NCBI GenBank assembly: GCA_036560485.1
Contig: DATBRC010000013.1
Location: 1 to 19,017 of the forward strand
Length of the DNA: 19,017 bases
Direction of reading: 5' to 3'
From: DATBRC01 sp036560485
GTDB taxonomy: Bacteria > Pseudomonadota > Gammaproteobacteria > Burkholderiales > Burkholderiaceae_D
Part shown: in pieces, positions 1 through 7,723 of the stretch
How the letters are laid out: each line of letters opens with the position of its first letter
Numbering within the stretch: position 1 is the stretch's first letter
Made by a program: the position numbers and the translations under genes
Notes under the pieces: model-generated
Told to the model about the DNA's origin: nothing
Databases searched by the model: none
The model's input: the letters and a program-made list of their open reading frames with translations, nothing else

Positions 1-183
1 GGCCGTGTACTCGTACGCTTTGGCGGGATTCTTTTCGATTTCGAGGCATGGGGCCGCGACGCCGGGCGAATAAGCCAAGGCCAGATCGTCTTGCGTCGAC
101 ACGGACTTGGTGACTTCAATGGCAATCTTGCCGGGACGGCCGCTTGCGTGGTAAGCGAGCGATTGTTGGAGGAAGTTTTTCAT
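1..183 (-). CDS. maeB: NADP-dependent malic enzyme, N-terminal part (cut by window edge)
   Basis: Reading leftward from an ATG at 183, the 61 visible codons give a protein starting MKNFLQQSLAYHASGRPGKI, followed by TQDDLALAYSPGVAAPC. The GRPGKI and DLALAYSPGVA segments are hallmark N-terminal motifs of the MaeB family, which decarboxylates malate to pyruvate with reduction of NADP in the cytoplasm. MaeB proteins usually also carry a C-terminal phosphotransacetylase-like domain; that and the catalytic core lie outside the window. The start has only a weak purine-rich stretch (GCAGAAAAA) upstream. A dyad TTGATG-N9-CATCAA at 226-246 lies about 45 bp upstream and could be an operator. The gene follows the TSUP permease on the same strand after about 100 bp and may have its own promoter. 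Confidence 0.9.
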   Translation of the reverse strand, partial: MKNFLQQSLAYHASGRPGKIAIEVTKSVSTQDDLALAYSPGVAAPCLEIEKNPAKAYEYTA

Positions 184-284
184 ATAATTTTTCTGCAATT
201 TTGAACTGAAAGATTTTTTCAACGATTGATGTATTACGTTCATCAAAGACTAGTTATGATCAATTACGCGTATCCAGATATCTG

Positions 285-1040
285 TCATCCGACACCGACC
301 AACAATTTCGGCAATGAAGATGCCAGCAACGCTATGCCGGAAGCCATTAGCAAACTGAGAACTATTTTACGAAAGGCCGCGTCGGAAATGCCGATATATA
401 ACCTCGTCCCTAAGACAGTTGGAATCAGCATGGCTGGTGCGACAATGGCAAGCATCGGGAACATCTCGTGACGAATGGCGCCGGTGAATACATATGTCGC
501 CATGGTGACAGTCAAGGTCGCCAGATTAAAATTCTGAATCACGCATCGCTGTGTGTCCTTATCAAAGCCGCGCAAGGTACACCACAGAGTCGGAATGGTT
601 CCGGTAAAACCGCCTATTCCACCCATGATTCCGCCCACTGCACCGACGATTCCATCCGAGAATCGCCCTCCGATATTGATGCGCGGCAGGCGGTGAACAA
701 TCAGCATGATTGGACACCAGATCGCCAGCAACGCACCAAGACATGCCTTGAACAATTGCGGATTGAGATGCGGAAGAATTTTCACGCCAATCGGAATGCC
801 GGTTAAGCCTCCTGCGATAAACGGTAATAGCAGTTTCCATTGAAAGCTGCGGCGCACTGTCACTGCAGCGACAATTTGTCCAAGGAGCGCGCCGAACACA
901 GCCATCACGCCTGCCAGTCGTGGGTCAATCGCCCAAGCCCAGAACGACATCGCAACCAGGCCGAAAGCAAACCCTGACAGTCCTTGCACAAAACCTGCGA
1001 CAACCGCACCTAACACGACTAAAACTATTGTGGAATCCAT
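285..1040 (-). CDS. TSUP-family (TauE/SafE-type) membrane permease
   Basis: A 251-residue, very hydrophobic protein with about seven to eight predicted membrane segments. The opening (VVAGFVQGLSGFAFGLVAMS) and the mid-protein glycine-rich repeat (GIVGAVGGIMGGIGGFTGT) are the duplicated signature of the TauE/SafE/YfcA (TSUP) family. Members move sulfur-containing or small organic anions such as sulfite, sulfoacetate or sulfolactate across the inner membrane; the substrate here cannot be read from the sequence. Length is typical for the family. The gene lies 45 bp downstream of the DUF3422 gene on the same strand and is probably cotranscribed with it. A link to the sulfonate-type ABC importer at 14109-16722 is tempting but has no direct support. 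Confidence 0.85.
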   Translation of the reverse strand: MDSTIVLVVLGAVVAGFVQGLSGFAFGLVAMSFWAWAIDPRLAGVMAVFGALLGQIVAAVTVRRSFQWKLLLPFIAGGLTGIPIGVKILPHLNPQLFKACLGALLAIWCPIMLIVHRLPRINIGGRFSDGIVGAVGGIMGGIGGFTGTIPTLWCTLRGFDKDTQRCVIQNFNLATLTVTMATYVFTGAIRHEMFPMLAIVAPAMLIPTVLGTRLYIGISDAAFRKIVLSLLMASGIALLASSLPKLLVGVG

Positions 1041-1085
1041 CTAACGAGAATCTTAAATTTAAAATGCAACTACCAAAAAACAAGT

Positions 1086-2423
1086 TTAGAGTTTCTTATG
1101 CAATCTGCGTAAACCAAGCCATACGCCGACACCAATCAGAGGAAGCAGTATCCCGATTGCCATATCCGGATTAACAGACCAGCCAAATGCTTTCCCCCCC
1201 TTGATCGCATAGCTGATTAATCCAATCAGATAATAAGAAATCGCCACGACCGACAAGCCTTCCACCGCTTGTTGCAAGCGTAATTGCTGTGCCGCGCGTG
1301 CATTAAGCGATTGAAGGATTTTTCGATTCTGCTGTTCTTGCACAATGCCGACCCGCGTGCGCAACAGATCATTGGTGTGCGCAATCCGCTCGGCTAATGC
1401 TTCATGCCGCTGTGCGACCGATTCGCAGGTATTGATTGCCGGTGTCAAACGTCGATCCATGAATTCTTCTATTGTCGGCACACCTTGAATTCGGGTTTCA
1501 CGCAACTCTTCAATCCGCGCATGCACCAAACGAAAATAAGCGCGTGATGCAGAAAAACGATAGACGTTGTCCAGCGAAAGTTTTTCAAGACGCGCCGCCA
1601 AACCAGTGATATTGCGCAACAGCTCCTGCTCATCATTTTCCCGCTCGGATCGAGCGTCACCGCTTGATTTGTCTGTATCGACCATTGTCGCAGTCAATCC
1701 TGCAAGCTCGGCTTCGATCGCATTCAAAATCGGCGTTGAATGTTGCGCGCGAGGCAGACCCAGTAGCGCCATCATGCGATATGTTTCAATCTCCAAAACA
1801 CGCTGGATCAAACGTCCTGCCTGCTGTTCCTGAAAACAGACATCACGGACCACGAAGCGGCTGAATCCATCAGGATGAATCAAAAAATCGGTCCAGACTT
1901 CGCCGCCTTGCATAACCTGGCTACCAACCAACATATTGCGATCGAACAGATCCGGCATTTCCGACGTCTGCATGCCGGACCTTGCACTGGCCATATCCAG
2001 TATCACATGTGCTGCCACCATGATTTTTCCTCGCAGACCGAATAGCCAATCCTGCGGAACATGTTGTAACGGGACATATTCGAAAGCATCGCCTATGGGG
2101 ATATTGCTTTCGAGGCTCTGTGCAAAAGTGTATGTGGCGAATTCAGTGTGCGATTCCCATTTCAGTCGGAAACGGCCAAAGTCATGGAAAAAATATTTTG
2201 CGTCAACTGCCGGGCCGGCCACACCGAAATTGGCACATAGCGCGGATAGAGACATATGTTGTGCATTTATTCTCTCGCCGTGAATATTGGTCCCTTCGGA
2301 TGCGAATACGGCAAAGTGCGTCAAACTCTGTGGTCCTGTTACCTGGAGAAACGGGCGTGAATGAACTTCTGCGGCCAACGGCACGCGCAAAGGATGATTC
2401 AAACTGGAAGAGGAAATAATCAT
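1086..2423 (-). CDS. DUF3422 family membrane protein
   Basis: A 445-residue protein. The N-terminal segment LNHPLRVPLAAEVHSRPF and the general layout match the DUF3422 family, common in proteobacteria and of unknown function. Most of the chain is soluble with helical, coiled-coil-prone stretches (about residues 240-380). The last 65 residues hold two hydrophobic segments (around VEGLSVVAISYYLIGLISY and MAIGILLPLIGVGVWLGL), then a basic tail LRRLHKKL, so the protein is probably anchored by a C-terminal hairpin with the bulk in the cytoplasm. The ATG at 2423 is the only sensible start, because the family motif begins within ten residues; no clear Shine-Dalgarno sequence precedes it. It probably heads a minus-strand unit with the TSUP gene. 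Confidence 0.85.
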   Translation of the reverse strand: MIISSSSLNHPLRVPLAAEVHSRPFLQVTGPQSLTHFAVFASEGTNIHGERINAQHMSLSALCANFGVAGPAVDAKYFFHDFGRFRLKWESHTEFATYTFAQSLESNIPIGDAFEYVPLQHVPQDWLFGLRGKIMVAAHVILDMASARSGMQTSEMPDLFDRNMLVGSQVMQGGEVWTDFLIHPDGFSRFVVRDVCFQEQQAGRLIQRVLEIETYRMMALLGLPRAQHSTPILNAIEAELAGLTATMVDTDKSSGDARSERENDEQELLRNITGLAARLEKLSLDNVYRFSASRAYFRLVHARIEELRETRIQGVPTIEEFMDRRLTPAINTCESVAQRHEALAERIAHTNDLLRTRVGIVQEQQNRKILQSLNARAAQQLRLQQAVEGLSVVAISYYLIGLISYAIKGGKAFGWSVNPDMAIGILLPLIGVGVWLGLRRLHKKL

Positions 2424-2841
2424 AAAAATATTCAGCGTATAAGACCCTATTTGATATGAGTATAGGTATTTCTGTCTAAATCAGTAAGCAGTGAAAACAC
2501 CTACTGAAATTAGTCTTGCCGTCAAACTCCAAATGGAATCTACAACTGGAACGTAGCAGTCTCCATGCCAGCTCAGAACGTGGCAATGCAAAGGAATAAG
2601 CCATTGATTTGGAAGCCGATACTCCCCCCAAAAGGAATCAATGAATTGTATGGAGGCGAAATTACAGAATTTTTCGACGTCTTATTCCGAAAATCCGCAA
2701 ATGTCCGGTGCCGACCACGATCGGCATTCATGCCAACTCCCATATAAATCAATGCATTGCATTTGCCTATCTTTCAACATATCTCAGGCACGATTCTTGT
2801 AACAGTCCATGCATCTCTTTTCAAACAAATTGTGAGATTTT
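2424..2841. other. Intergenic region between divergent genes
   Basis: 418 bp, AT-rich, between the DUF3422 gene (minus) and the thioesterase gene (plus). I find no convincing gene: the one reading frame of about 60 codons (2565-2747) lacks a ribosome site and family features. A possible minus-strand -10 box TATACT (2459-2464) has no good -35 partner. A short hairpin TGCCGA-N6-TCGGCA lies at 2709-2726 without a T-run, so it is more likely an operator or incidental than a terminator. A sigma54-like element at 2786-2801 is listed separately. Confidence 0.5.
2786..2801 (+). promoter_or_regulatory. Weak sigma54-like -24/-12 element upstream of thioesterase
   Basis: AGGCACG-N4-TTGTA: the -24 GG (2787-2788) is followed by exactly ten bases and then GT instead of the near-invariant GC. 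The -24 half is excellent; the -12 half is one base off. A start about 12 bp downstream would leave a leader of about 30 nt. It may be a weak promoter or chance. Confidence 0.25.
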
Positions 2842-3333
2842 ATGGATTCGTCAATTTCGCCTACTCGTGCAATCACTTTGCGTTTTTTGGCAGAACCGAC
2901 AGATGTCAACTTTGGTGGAAAGGTACATGGCGGAGCGGTCATGAAATGGATCGATCAGGCAGGCTATGCCTGTGCGGTCGGCTGGAGCGGCTACTACTGC
3001 GTCACTGTTTATATCGGCGGCATTCGTTTTTACAAGCCGATTTTCATCGGTCAAATCGTTGAAGTAAAAGCCACTGTCGCCCATACCGGGAATTCCAGCA
3101 TCCATATTGCGATTGAGGTATCGGCAACAGATCCGAGAACTGGCATCTCTAAAAAAACGACTAAATGCCTGATTGTTTTTGTGGCTGTGGATGATTCAGG
3201 CGACACGATCCAAGTCCCGAGCCTGATTCCAGTGTCGGATGCGGATCATCGTTTGCAGAAATATGCGTTGCATATGGTGGACCACAGAAAAAAACAGGAA
3301 GAAGGTTTATTGGAAATTGATGAGCAGGAATGA
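2842..3333 (+). CDS. Acyl-CoA thioesterase (hotdog fold)
   Basis: A 163-residue single hotdog-domain protein. The segment DVNFGGKVHGGAVMKWIDQA (residues 21-40) matches the acyl-CoA thioesterase motif that carries the catalytic region, with D38 in the usual acidic position of the central helix. RFYKPIFIGQIVEV (62-75) is the typical dimer-strand motif, and TKCLIVFVAVD (107-117) the final strand. Family members hydrolyse acyl-CoA to free acid and CoA in the cytoplasm; chain-length preference is unknown. The first ATG fits the family length, although its ribosome site is weak (TTGTGAG). The response regulator gene follows after 46 bp on the same strand, so the two may be cotranscribed, which is unusual company for a thioesterase. 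Confidence 0.85.
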   Translation: MDSSISPTRAITLRFLAEPTDVNFGGKVHGGAVMKWIDQAGYACAVGWSGYYCVTVYIGGIRFYKPIFIGQIVEVKATVAHTGNSSIHIAIEVSATDPRTGISKKTTKCLIVFVAVDDSGDTIQVPSLIPVSDADHRLQKYALHMVDHRKKQEEGLLEIDEQE

Positions 3334-3379
3334 CAATAACAAAAAATAAATTGAAATATACCTAAAAGGAGATCACTCT

Positions 3380-3970
3380 ATGCTGCATATAGTCGACCAG
3401 GAAAAAAATGTTCGTGATTCAATCTCATGCTTGGCAACCTCACACGCAATCACCGTATCTACCTATGCCAGCGCCGAAGTCTTTCTGACTGAAATTAACA
3501 GAACACGTGGCTCTGATCCACAAGGCGAATGCATTTTACTTGATATCCAAACTCCTATTGTCAGTGGCATCGCACTGTTCTACGCACTGACCTTACGTGA
3601 TTTGATGCAGCGGTTTCCTGTGATCCTCATGACTGACCGTGGCAATGTCTCCATGGCGATCGATATGCTGAAACAAAATGCTTTTGGATTTTTTGAAAAA
3701 CCATTTAACCACGACGTATTGATAGAGCGCATAAAAAAAGCACTTGCAACCTCGCGCGCTGAGAGAACAGTGCTGTCAATGCAATCCGGATTGGCTGCAT
3801 TATCGGCACGTGAAAGGGAAGTTCTCGATTTGATTTTGGCCGGAAACATGAACAAGGTAATCGGCGAAAAACTCGGTATCAGCACACGTACTGTGGAAGT
3901 ACATCGCTCGCATATCTTCGACAAAACCCAAGTAAGAAATGCGGTGGAGTTGGCGCGCATATTTAAATGA
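3380..3970 (+). CDS. FixJ/TtrR-like response regulator with altered acidic pocket
   Basis: A 196-residue two-domain regulator: a receiver domain (about 1-122) and a LuxR/NarL-type helix-turn-helix (about 138-196, LSAREREVLDLILAG and LGISTRTVEVHRSHI). D55 in LLDIQTP is the expected phosphoacceptor, with T85 (LMTDRG) and K107 (FFEKPF) present. The first acidic pair, normally VDD in FixJ-type proteins, reads VDQ (D6, Q7), and the usual TGHGDV loop reads TDRGNV. These changes may weaken Mg binding or phosphorylation, so the protein could act independently of phosphorylation or have relaxed control. An AAAAGGAG ribosome site precedes the ATG by about nine bases. No kinase gene is adjacent in the same orientation; it ends nine bases from the convergent dctD-like gene. 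Target genes are unknown. Confidence 0.88.
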   Translation: MLHIVDQEKNVRDSISCLATSHAITVSTYASAEVFLTEINRTRGSDPQGECILLDIQTPIVSGIALFYALTLRDLMQRFPVILMTDRGNVSMAIDMLKQNAFGFFEKPFNHDVLIERIKKALATSRAERTVLSMQSGLAALSAREREVLDLILAGNMNKVIGEKLGISTRTVEVHRSHIFDKTQVRNAVELARIFK

Positions 3971-3979
3971 ATGCGAATG

Positions 3980-5344
3980 TCACTCCGTTTTCACTTCATC
4001 GATAGTGGCCGATTTGTCGGATAACTGCGCTTTCTTTATCTTGTCGTAAAGCGTTTTTTTCGGTATTCCGAGGCGTTCGGCTGCAGCTGCAACATTGCCA
4101 TCCGTGCTTTTTAACGCTTCTGCAATCAGATTGCGTTCATATGTTTCAACTTGGGCGGGCAGAGGCATCGGGCCGATCGATGCATTCGCATTCGCCTGAT
4201 CCGGCAACGACATTTCATCCGGAATGCCGAGCACCAAGCGGTCAACAAAATTACGCAACTCGCGCACATTGCCTGGCCAATCACGCATTTGCCAAGCCGC
4301 CATTTGCTGTACAGTCCATTGCGGTACATCACGCTGATAACGAATCGCCGCACCTTGTGCAAAATATCCGATCAGCAAAGGGATGTCTTCGCGTCGTTCC
4401 ACCAGGCGCGGCAGGTTGACATTGACGACGCCAATCCGGTAATACAAATCTTCTCGAAATGTGCCTTGCGCACTCAGTTGCAGCAGATCTGCCTTGCTTG
4501 CTGCAATGATGCGGCAATCGATGCGAATTGCTTCGTTGCCGCCAAGGCGCTCAAGTTTTCGCTCCTGCAGAACCCGCAATAATTTAACCTGCAGCGAAAG
4601 CGGCATGCTTTCAATTTCATCCAGGAAGACTGTGCCGCCGTTCGCATATTCGAGCTTGCCGATGCGGCGCTTTTGCGCACTGGTGAATGCACCCGCTTCA
4701 TGGCCGAAGATTTCGCTTTCAAAGACCGTTTCCGGCAGCGCGCCGCAATTGATTGCAACAAACTGGCCGGTGCGTCCGCTGGCTATATGCAGTTGACGCG
4801 CCACTACTTCCTTGCCGGTGCCGGTCTGGCCGTTAATGAGAACGTCGGCAGCCGTTGGTCCGACAGAACGAATCATTGTGCGCACGCGTTCAATTTCGGC
4901 TGATTCGCCGATCAGCGGCGGCATGTCGGGATGCGAGGTCCAGGCGGCTTTCAAACGTATATTGTCGAGAAAAAGGCGCCGCTTCTCTTGGGCACGGTTA
5001 ACCGTTTCCATCAACCTATCGGCAGAAAAAGGCTTCTCGATAAAATCGTAAGCCCCCGCCCGCATGACTTGTACCGCCATACTGACATCGCCGTGCCCGG
5101 TCACAATAATGACCGGCAAGTCCGGATCCATGGCGACTGTTTTTGCCAGGACATCGAGTCCGGATTTTCCCGGCAAACGAACATCGGTGATGACGATGCC
5201 GGCAAAGTCCGGCCGTATCGCTCCCTCGGCCTGTTCTGCGCTACTGAAAGCGTGCACCGTATATCCGTGCAGCTCCAGCGTTTGCACGGTTGCCAATCGC
5301 ACGCCAGCTTCGTCTTCGATCAAAATGACTTCATACTTCGACAT
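3980..5344 (-). CDS. dctD: DctD-type sigma54-dependent response regulator
   Basis: 454 residues in NtrC-family order. Receiver domain 1-120: acidic E10/D11, phosphoacceptor D54 in ITDVRLPG, T82, K104. AAA+ domain about 143-370: Walker A GQTGTGKE at 172-179, sigma54-contact loop GAFTSA at 218-223, Walker B FLDE at 240-243, and the arginine-rich FREDLYYRIGVV and WPGNVREL segments. A Fis-type helix-turn-helix lies at about 400-438. The loop motif is GAFTSA rather than the consensus GAFTGA. Such proteins bind upstream enhancers and open sigma54-RNA polymerase complexes. Its gene overlaps the end of the sensor gene by 14 bp, implying translational coupling, and AAGGA lies about ten bases before its ATG. 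The DctD assignment rests on the partner kinase and overall sequence; no C4-dicarboxylate transporter is adjacent, so its real targets may be the nearby sigma54 promoters. Confidence 0.9.
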   Translation of the reverse strand: MSKYEVILIEDEAGVRLATVQTLELHGYTVHAFSSAEQAEGAIRPDFAGIVITDVRLPGKSGLDVLAKTVAMDPDLPVIIVTGHGDVSMAVQVMRAGAYDFIEKPFSADRLMETVNRAQEKRRLFLDNIRLKAAWTSHPDMPPLIGESAEIERVRTMIRSVGPTAADVLINGQTGTGKEVVARQLHIASGRTGQFVAINCGALPETVFESEIFGHEAGAFTSAQKRRIGKLEYANGGTVFLDEIESMPLSLQVKLLRVLQERKLERLGGNEAIRIDCRIIAASKADLLQLSAQGTFREDLYYRIGVVNVNLPRLVERREDIPLLIGYFAQGAAIRYQRDVPQWTVQQMAAWQMRDWPGNVRELRNFVDRLVLGIPDEMSLPDQANANASIGPMPLPAQVETYERNLIAEALKSTDGNVAAAAERLGIPKKTLYDKIKKAQLSDKSATIDEVKTE

Positions 5345-7169
5345 GATGTTCTTCCTTGTTATTTGTCATTTCCAATAGAGCAAACCGCACGACGAATTCC
5401 GCACCACCCTCGGCATGATTGCTGCCTGTAAGCTGGCCATCCATCGCCTGAACGATGGAAGAAGAAATGGCAAGTCCTAAACCCAGTCCTTTTCCGGATG
5501 GCTTTGTAGTGAAAAATGGCTCAAACAAATGCGCGACAACTCCTTGCGGAATGCCAGGCCCGGAATCGCGCACACGTACAACCGCATCATTGCCGTCACG
5601 CTCCAGGGTTGCCATGACATTCTTTACTACGCACCCTTCGGTCGCATCCAATGCATTGCGCAGCAGATTGATCAGGACTTGCTCGATTCTGACTGAATCG
5701 CCCTTTACTTGTGCTCTTTCCAGAATTTTTATATCGAGATTGGCATTGTTGCGCAAAAAGTCATTTTCAAGAAGCAAGGCGGAAGCGCGGATCGATTGCG
5801 CCAAATCGACCGTCGATAAAGTCTCGGAGCTTTTTCTGGCAAAGCCTTTTAATTGCGAAATGATGGCTCCCATGCGTGCCGCTGCTGCGCTGATATGCGC
5901 GAGGTTTTCTTGCGCATGATCAGGCTGCTGCCGTGCCAGAAATGTCACCGCATTGTCTGCAAATGCATGGATCGCGGCCAGCGGTTGGTTGAGTTCATGC
6001 GTCACACCTGCTGCCATTTGTCCGAGCATGGTCAATTTTCCTGCTTGTACCAATTCATTTTGTGTAGAGCGCAACAAGCGTTCGGTTTCTTTCAATTTAA
6101 CGAACTTGACTTCGAGCGTTTGGTTGGCAAGGAGCAGTTCTTGCGTACGTTGTGCAATCCTGCGCTCAAGTTCCTCTGCAGCGTTTTGCAATGCCTTGCG
6201 CGATATCAGTTGCTCTTCCATCCTGCGGCGCCGCTGATCCGTCGCCCACAAGGAGCTGCCGACAATCGCAAACAACAATGCGACTACGGTCGCCGCCACG
6301 ATGCCGGCGCGCGTCACATGCGCTTCGGATGGAAACAGCATCAACTTCCAACCCAGGCGATTGATCGGCTGTTCAATGTGCGGGCCGAAACCCGCATGTT
6401 TTAATTCCTTCTGTGTGGGAAGAGGAAGAATGACCTGCCCTCCATACTGACGCGTTTTCGTCAAGGTCTCCTGCGCCGCTTTATCCAGCGATGACAAGCT
6501 GCGGTAGCGCCATTCAACCTGGTTACTCAGAAAAACCACGCCACTGCTATCCATCAATGCAATCGGGTCTTCGCTGCTGGCCCAGGTACGCTCGAAATCG
6601 CTCAGGCTGATTTTGACTGCGACAACGCCGATCGGGATCCCGGCACCATGCGGCGTGCCATTGCCATATACAGGTTGTGCAATGAAGTAACCCGGTTCAT
6701 TGGTGGTATTGCCGATCGCATAAAAACGACTTGTCTTGCCTGACATCGCCTCGCCGAAATAGGGGCGAAATGAAAAATTCTTGCCTACAAAATTCTGATT
6801 AGACGGTTGATCCCAATTGCTCGATGCAAGCGTATTACCCTGGCTATCCATTACGTAAATTGCCGACACTTTCGCTTGACGCTGAATCGACTGAATGGTT
6901 GTATCAAGATGATTGATGACATCTTGATTGGCCGGCTTGATCAATGCATTACGTATATCCGGTTGAAATGCGAGTACGAATGGAAGCGTCTCGTACTTTT
7001 CCAGTACCGCCTCAAGATCAAGTGCAATGATTTGCAGCTGGCGCTCGCCACTGGTTCGGATGTCACTACGCGTCTTCTGTGTCGCGATGAAATAGGTTGC
7101 GATAATGCTCATCGCTGCGCAAACGGCAAGTAAAACGTATACACCAATATGTCTGATTGTAGACTTCAT
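5331..7169 (-). CDS. dctB: DctB-type membrane sensor histidine kinase
   Basis: 612 residues from the ATG at 7169. An upstream in-frame GTG at 7226 would add 19 hydrophilic residues before the membrane segment and is less likely. Order: membrane segment about 8-29, periplasmic double-Cache sensor about 30-285, second membrane segment about 288-308, coiled coil about 315-372, then the kinase core with H391 in VTHELNQPLAAI, N-box NLLRNALDA (501-509), DSGPGI (535-540), FEPFFTTK and GKGLGLGLAI. The sensor contains ASSNW (115-119) and FVGKNFSFRPYF (127-138), typical of DctB proteins, which bind C4-dicarboxylates in the periplasm and phosphorylate DctD. The same motifs occur in the diguanylate cyclase at 17021-18649. 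It is cotranscribed with dctD and divergent from the sigma54-driven binding-protein gene. Confidence 0.9.
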   Translation of the reverse strand: MKSTIRHIGVYVLLAVCAAMSIIATYFIATQKTRSDIRTSGERQLQIIALDLEAVLEKYETLPFVLAFQPDIRNALIKPANQDVINHLDTTIQSIQRQAKVSAIYVMDSQGNTLASSNWDQPSNQNFVGKNFSFRPYFGEAMSGKTSRFYAIGNTTNEPGYFIAQPVYGNGTPHGAGIPIGVVAVKISLSDFERTWASSEDPIALMDSSGVVFLSNQVEWRYRSLSSLDKAAQETLTKTRQYGGQVILPLPTQKELKHAGFGPHIEQPINRLGWKLMLFPSEAHVTRAGIVAATVVALLFAIVGSSLWATDQRRRRMEEQLISRKALQNAAEELERRIAQRTQELLLANQTLEVKFVKLKETERLLRSTQNELVQAGKLTMLGQMAAGVTHELNQPLAAIHAFADNAVTFLARQQPDHAQENLAHISAAAARMGAIISQLKGFARKSSETLSTVDLAQSIRASALLLENDFLRNNANLDIKILERAQVKGDSVRIEQVLINLLRNALDATEGCVVKNVMATLERDGNDAVVRVRDSGPGIPQGVVAHLFEPFFTTKPSGKGLGLGLAISSSIVQAMDGQLTGSNHAEGGAEFVVRFALLEMTNNKEEHHVEV

Positions 7170-7723
7170 TTCATTTCCGTCATTTTTCGTGAGACGAGGT
7201 GTGCCTGCCAAGCTAAAAAATAACACACTCTACTTGCCACACCAAGTCAAACGCATACTTCATGCCACCATCATGCAAATTTCCGAATTGAGCGTTGCAG
7301 ACGATGCTTTATGGAGACAACCGAAAAAATCGGCAGTTCATGCAAAACCGAGAGCGGATATTCAGAATCGAGTTCGCATATTTTCCGATTTTCCGCATCG
7401 CTCATGTTCATTCGATAAAAAAATATGGCGACGCCAGGCTGTATATCGTTAAACCGGAACTTGGTTTTTTCATCAATTACATGCTCTTCTCTCATAGACA
7501 AAAGAACTTGGCACACGCAAATCGATCGCATTGACATTTCTCATAAAATTTTTTGTGCATTGCCACAAAAATTGTTGGCACGAAGACTGCTACATCGATA
7601 TCAGATCCAATCTCAACAATGCAAAACCGGATATTGGACAGTGGCTCAAACCAAGAAAAAGAATAAGCAGGCGATCGAAATATGGTTTGAACTGATGATG
7701 GTCTATATGGAGGAGGAGATAAC
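7170..7723. other. Regulatory region between dctBD and the binding-protein gene
   Basis: 554 bp, AT-rich, without a supportable gene. It holds a strong plus-strand sigma54 promoter (7576-7591, listed separately). Possible activator-site material includes TTCCGAAT (7281-7288), the dyad CCGA-N5-TCGG (7321-7333), TTCAGAAT (7361-7368) and a tandem octamer ATTTTCCG repeated at 7380-7395. On the minus strand TTGACT (7245-7250) could be a -35 box for dctB but has only a poor -10 partner. Between the sigma54 promoter and the gene at 7724 is a leader of about 120 nt. Tiny frames in this leader lack ribosome sites. Confidence 0.5.
7576..7591 (+). promoter_or_regulatory. Sigma54 (-24/-12) promoter
   Basis: TGGCACG-AAGA-CTGCT. 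GG at 7577-7578 and GC at 7589-7590 are separated by exactly ten bases, as sigma54 requires, and the -24 half is a perfect consensus. Transcription would start near 7602 and read the binding-protein gene at 7724. The sigma54 activator DctD is encoded on the other side of the same intergenic region. Confidence 0.85.

Noticed and set aside
2565..2747. 60-codon plus-strand frame upstream of the thioesterase gene
   Set aside because: No Shine-Dalgarno sequence, no family resemblance, and it sits in an AT-rich divergent promoter region.
5853..6404. 183-codon open frame on the plus strand
   Set aside because: It lies wholly antisense to the dctB kinase region, whose motifs are intact. Its composition is that of a shadow frame and it has no ribosome site.
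7170..7226. GTG at 7226 as the dctB start
   Set aside because: It adds a short hydrophilic extension ahead of the signal-anchor and has no better ribosome site. The ATG at 7169 directly precedes the basic residue and membrane segment expected for DctB.
7222..7238. Minus-strand TGGCAAG-like sequence as a sigma54 promoter for dctBD
   Set aside because: The -24 half is acceptable but the -12 half reads GTGT, with GT rather than GC, so the match is too poor.
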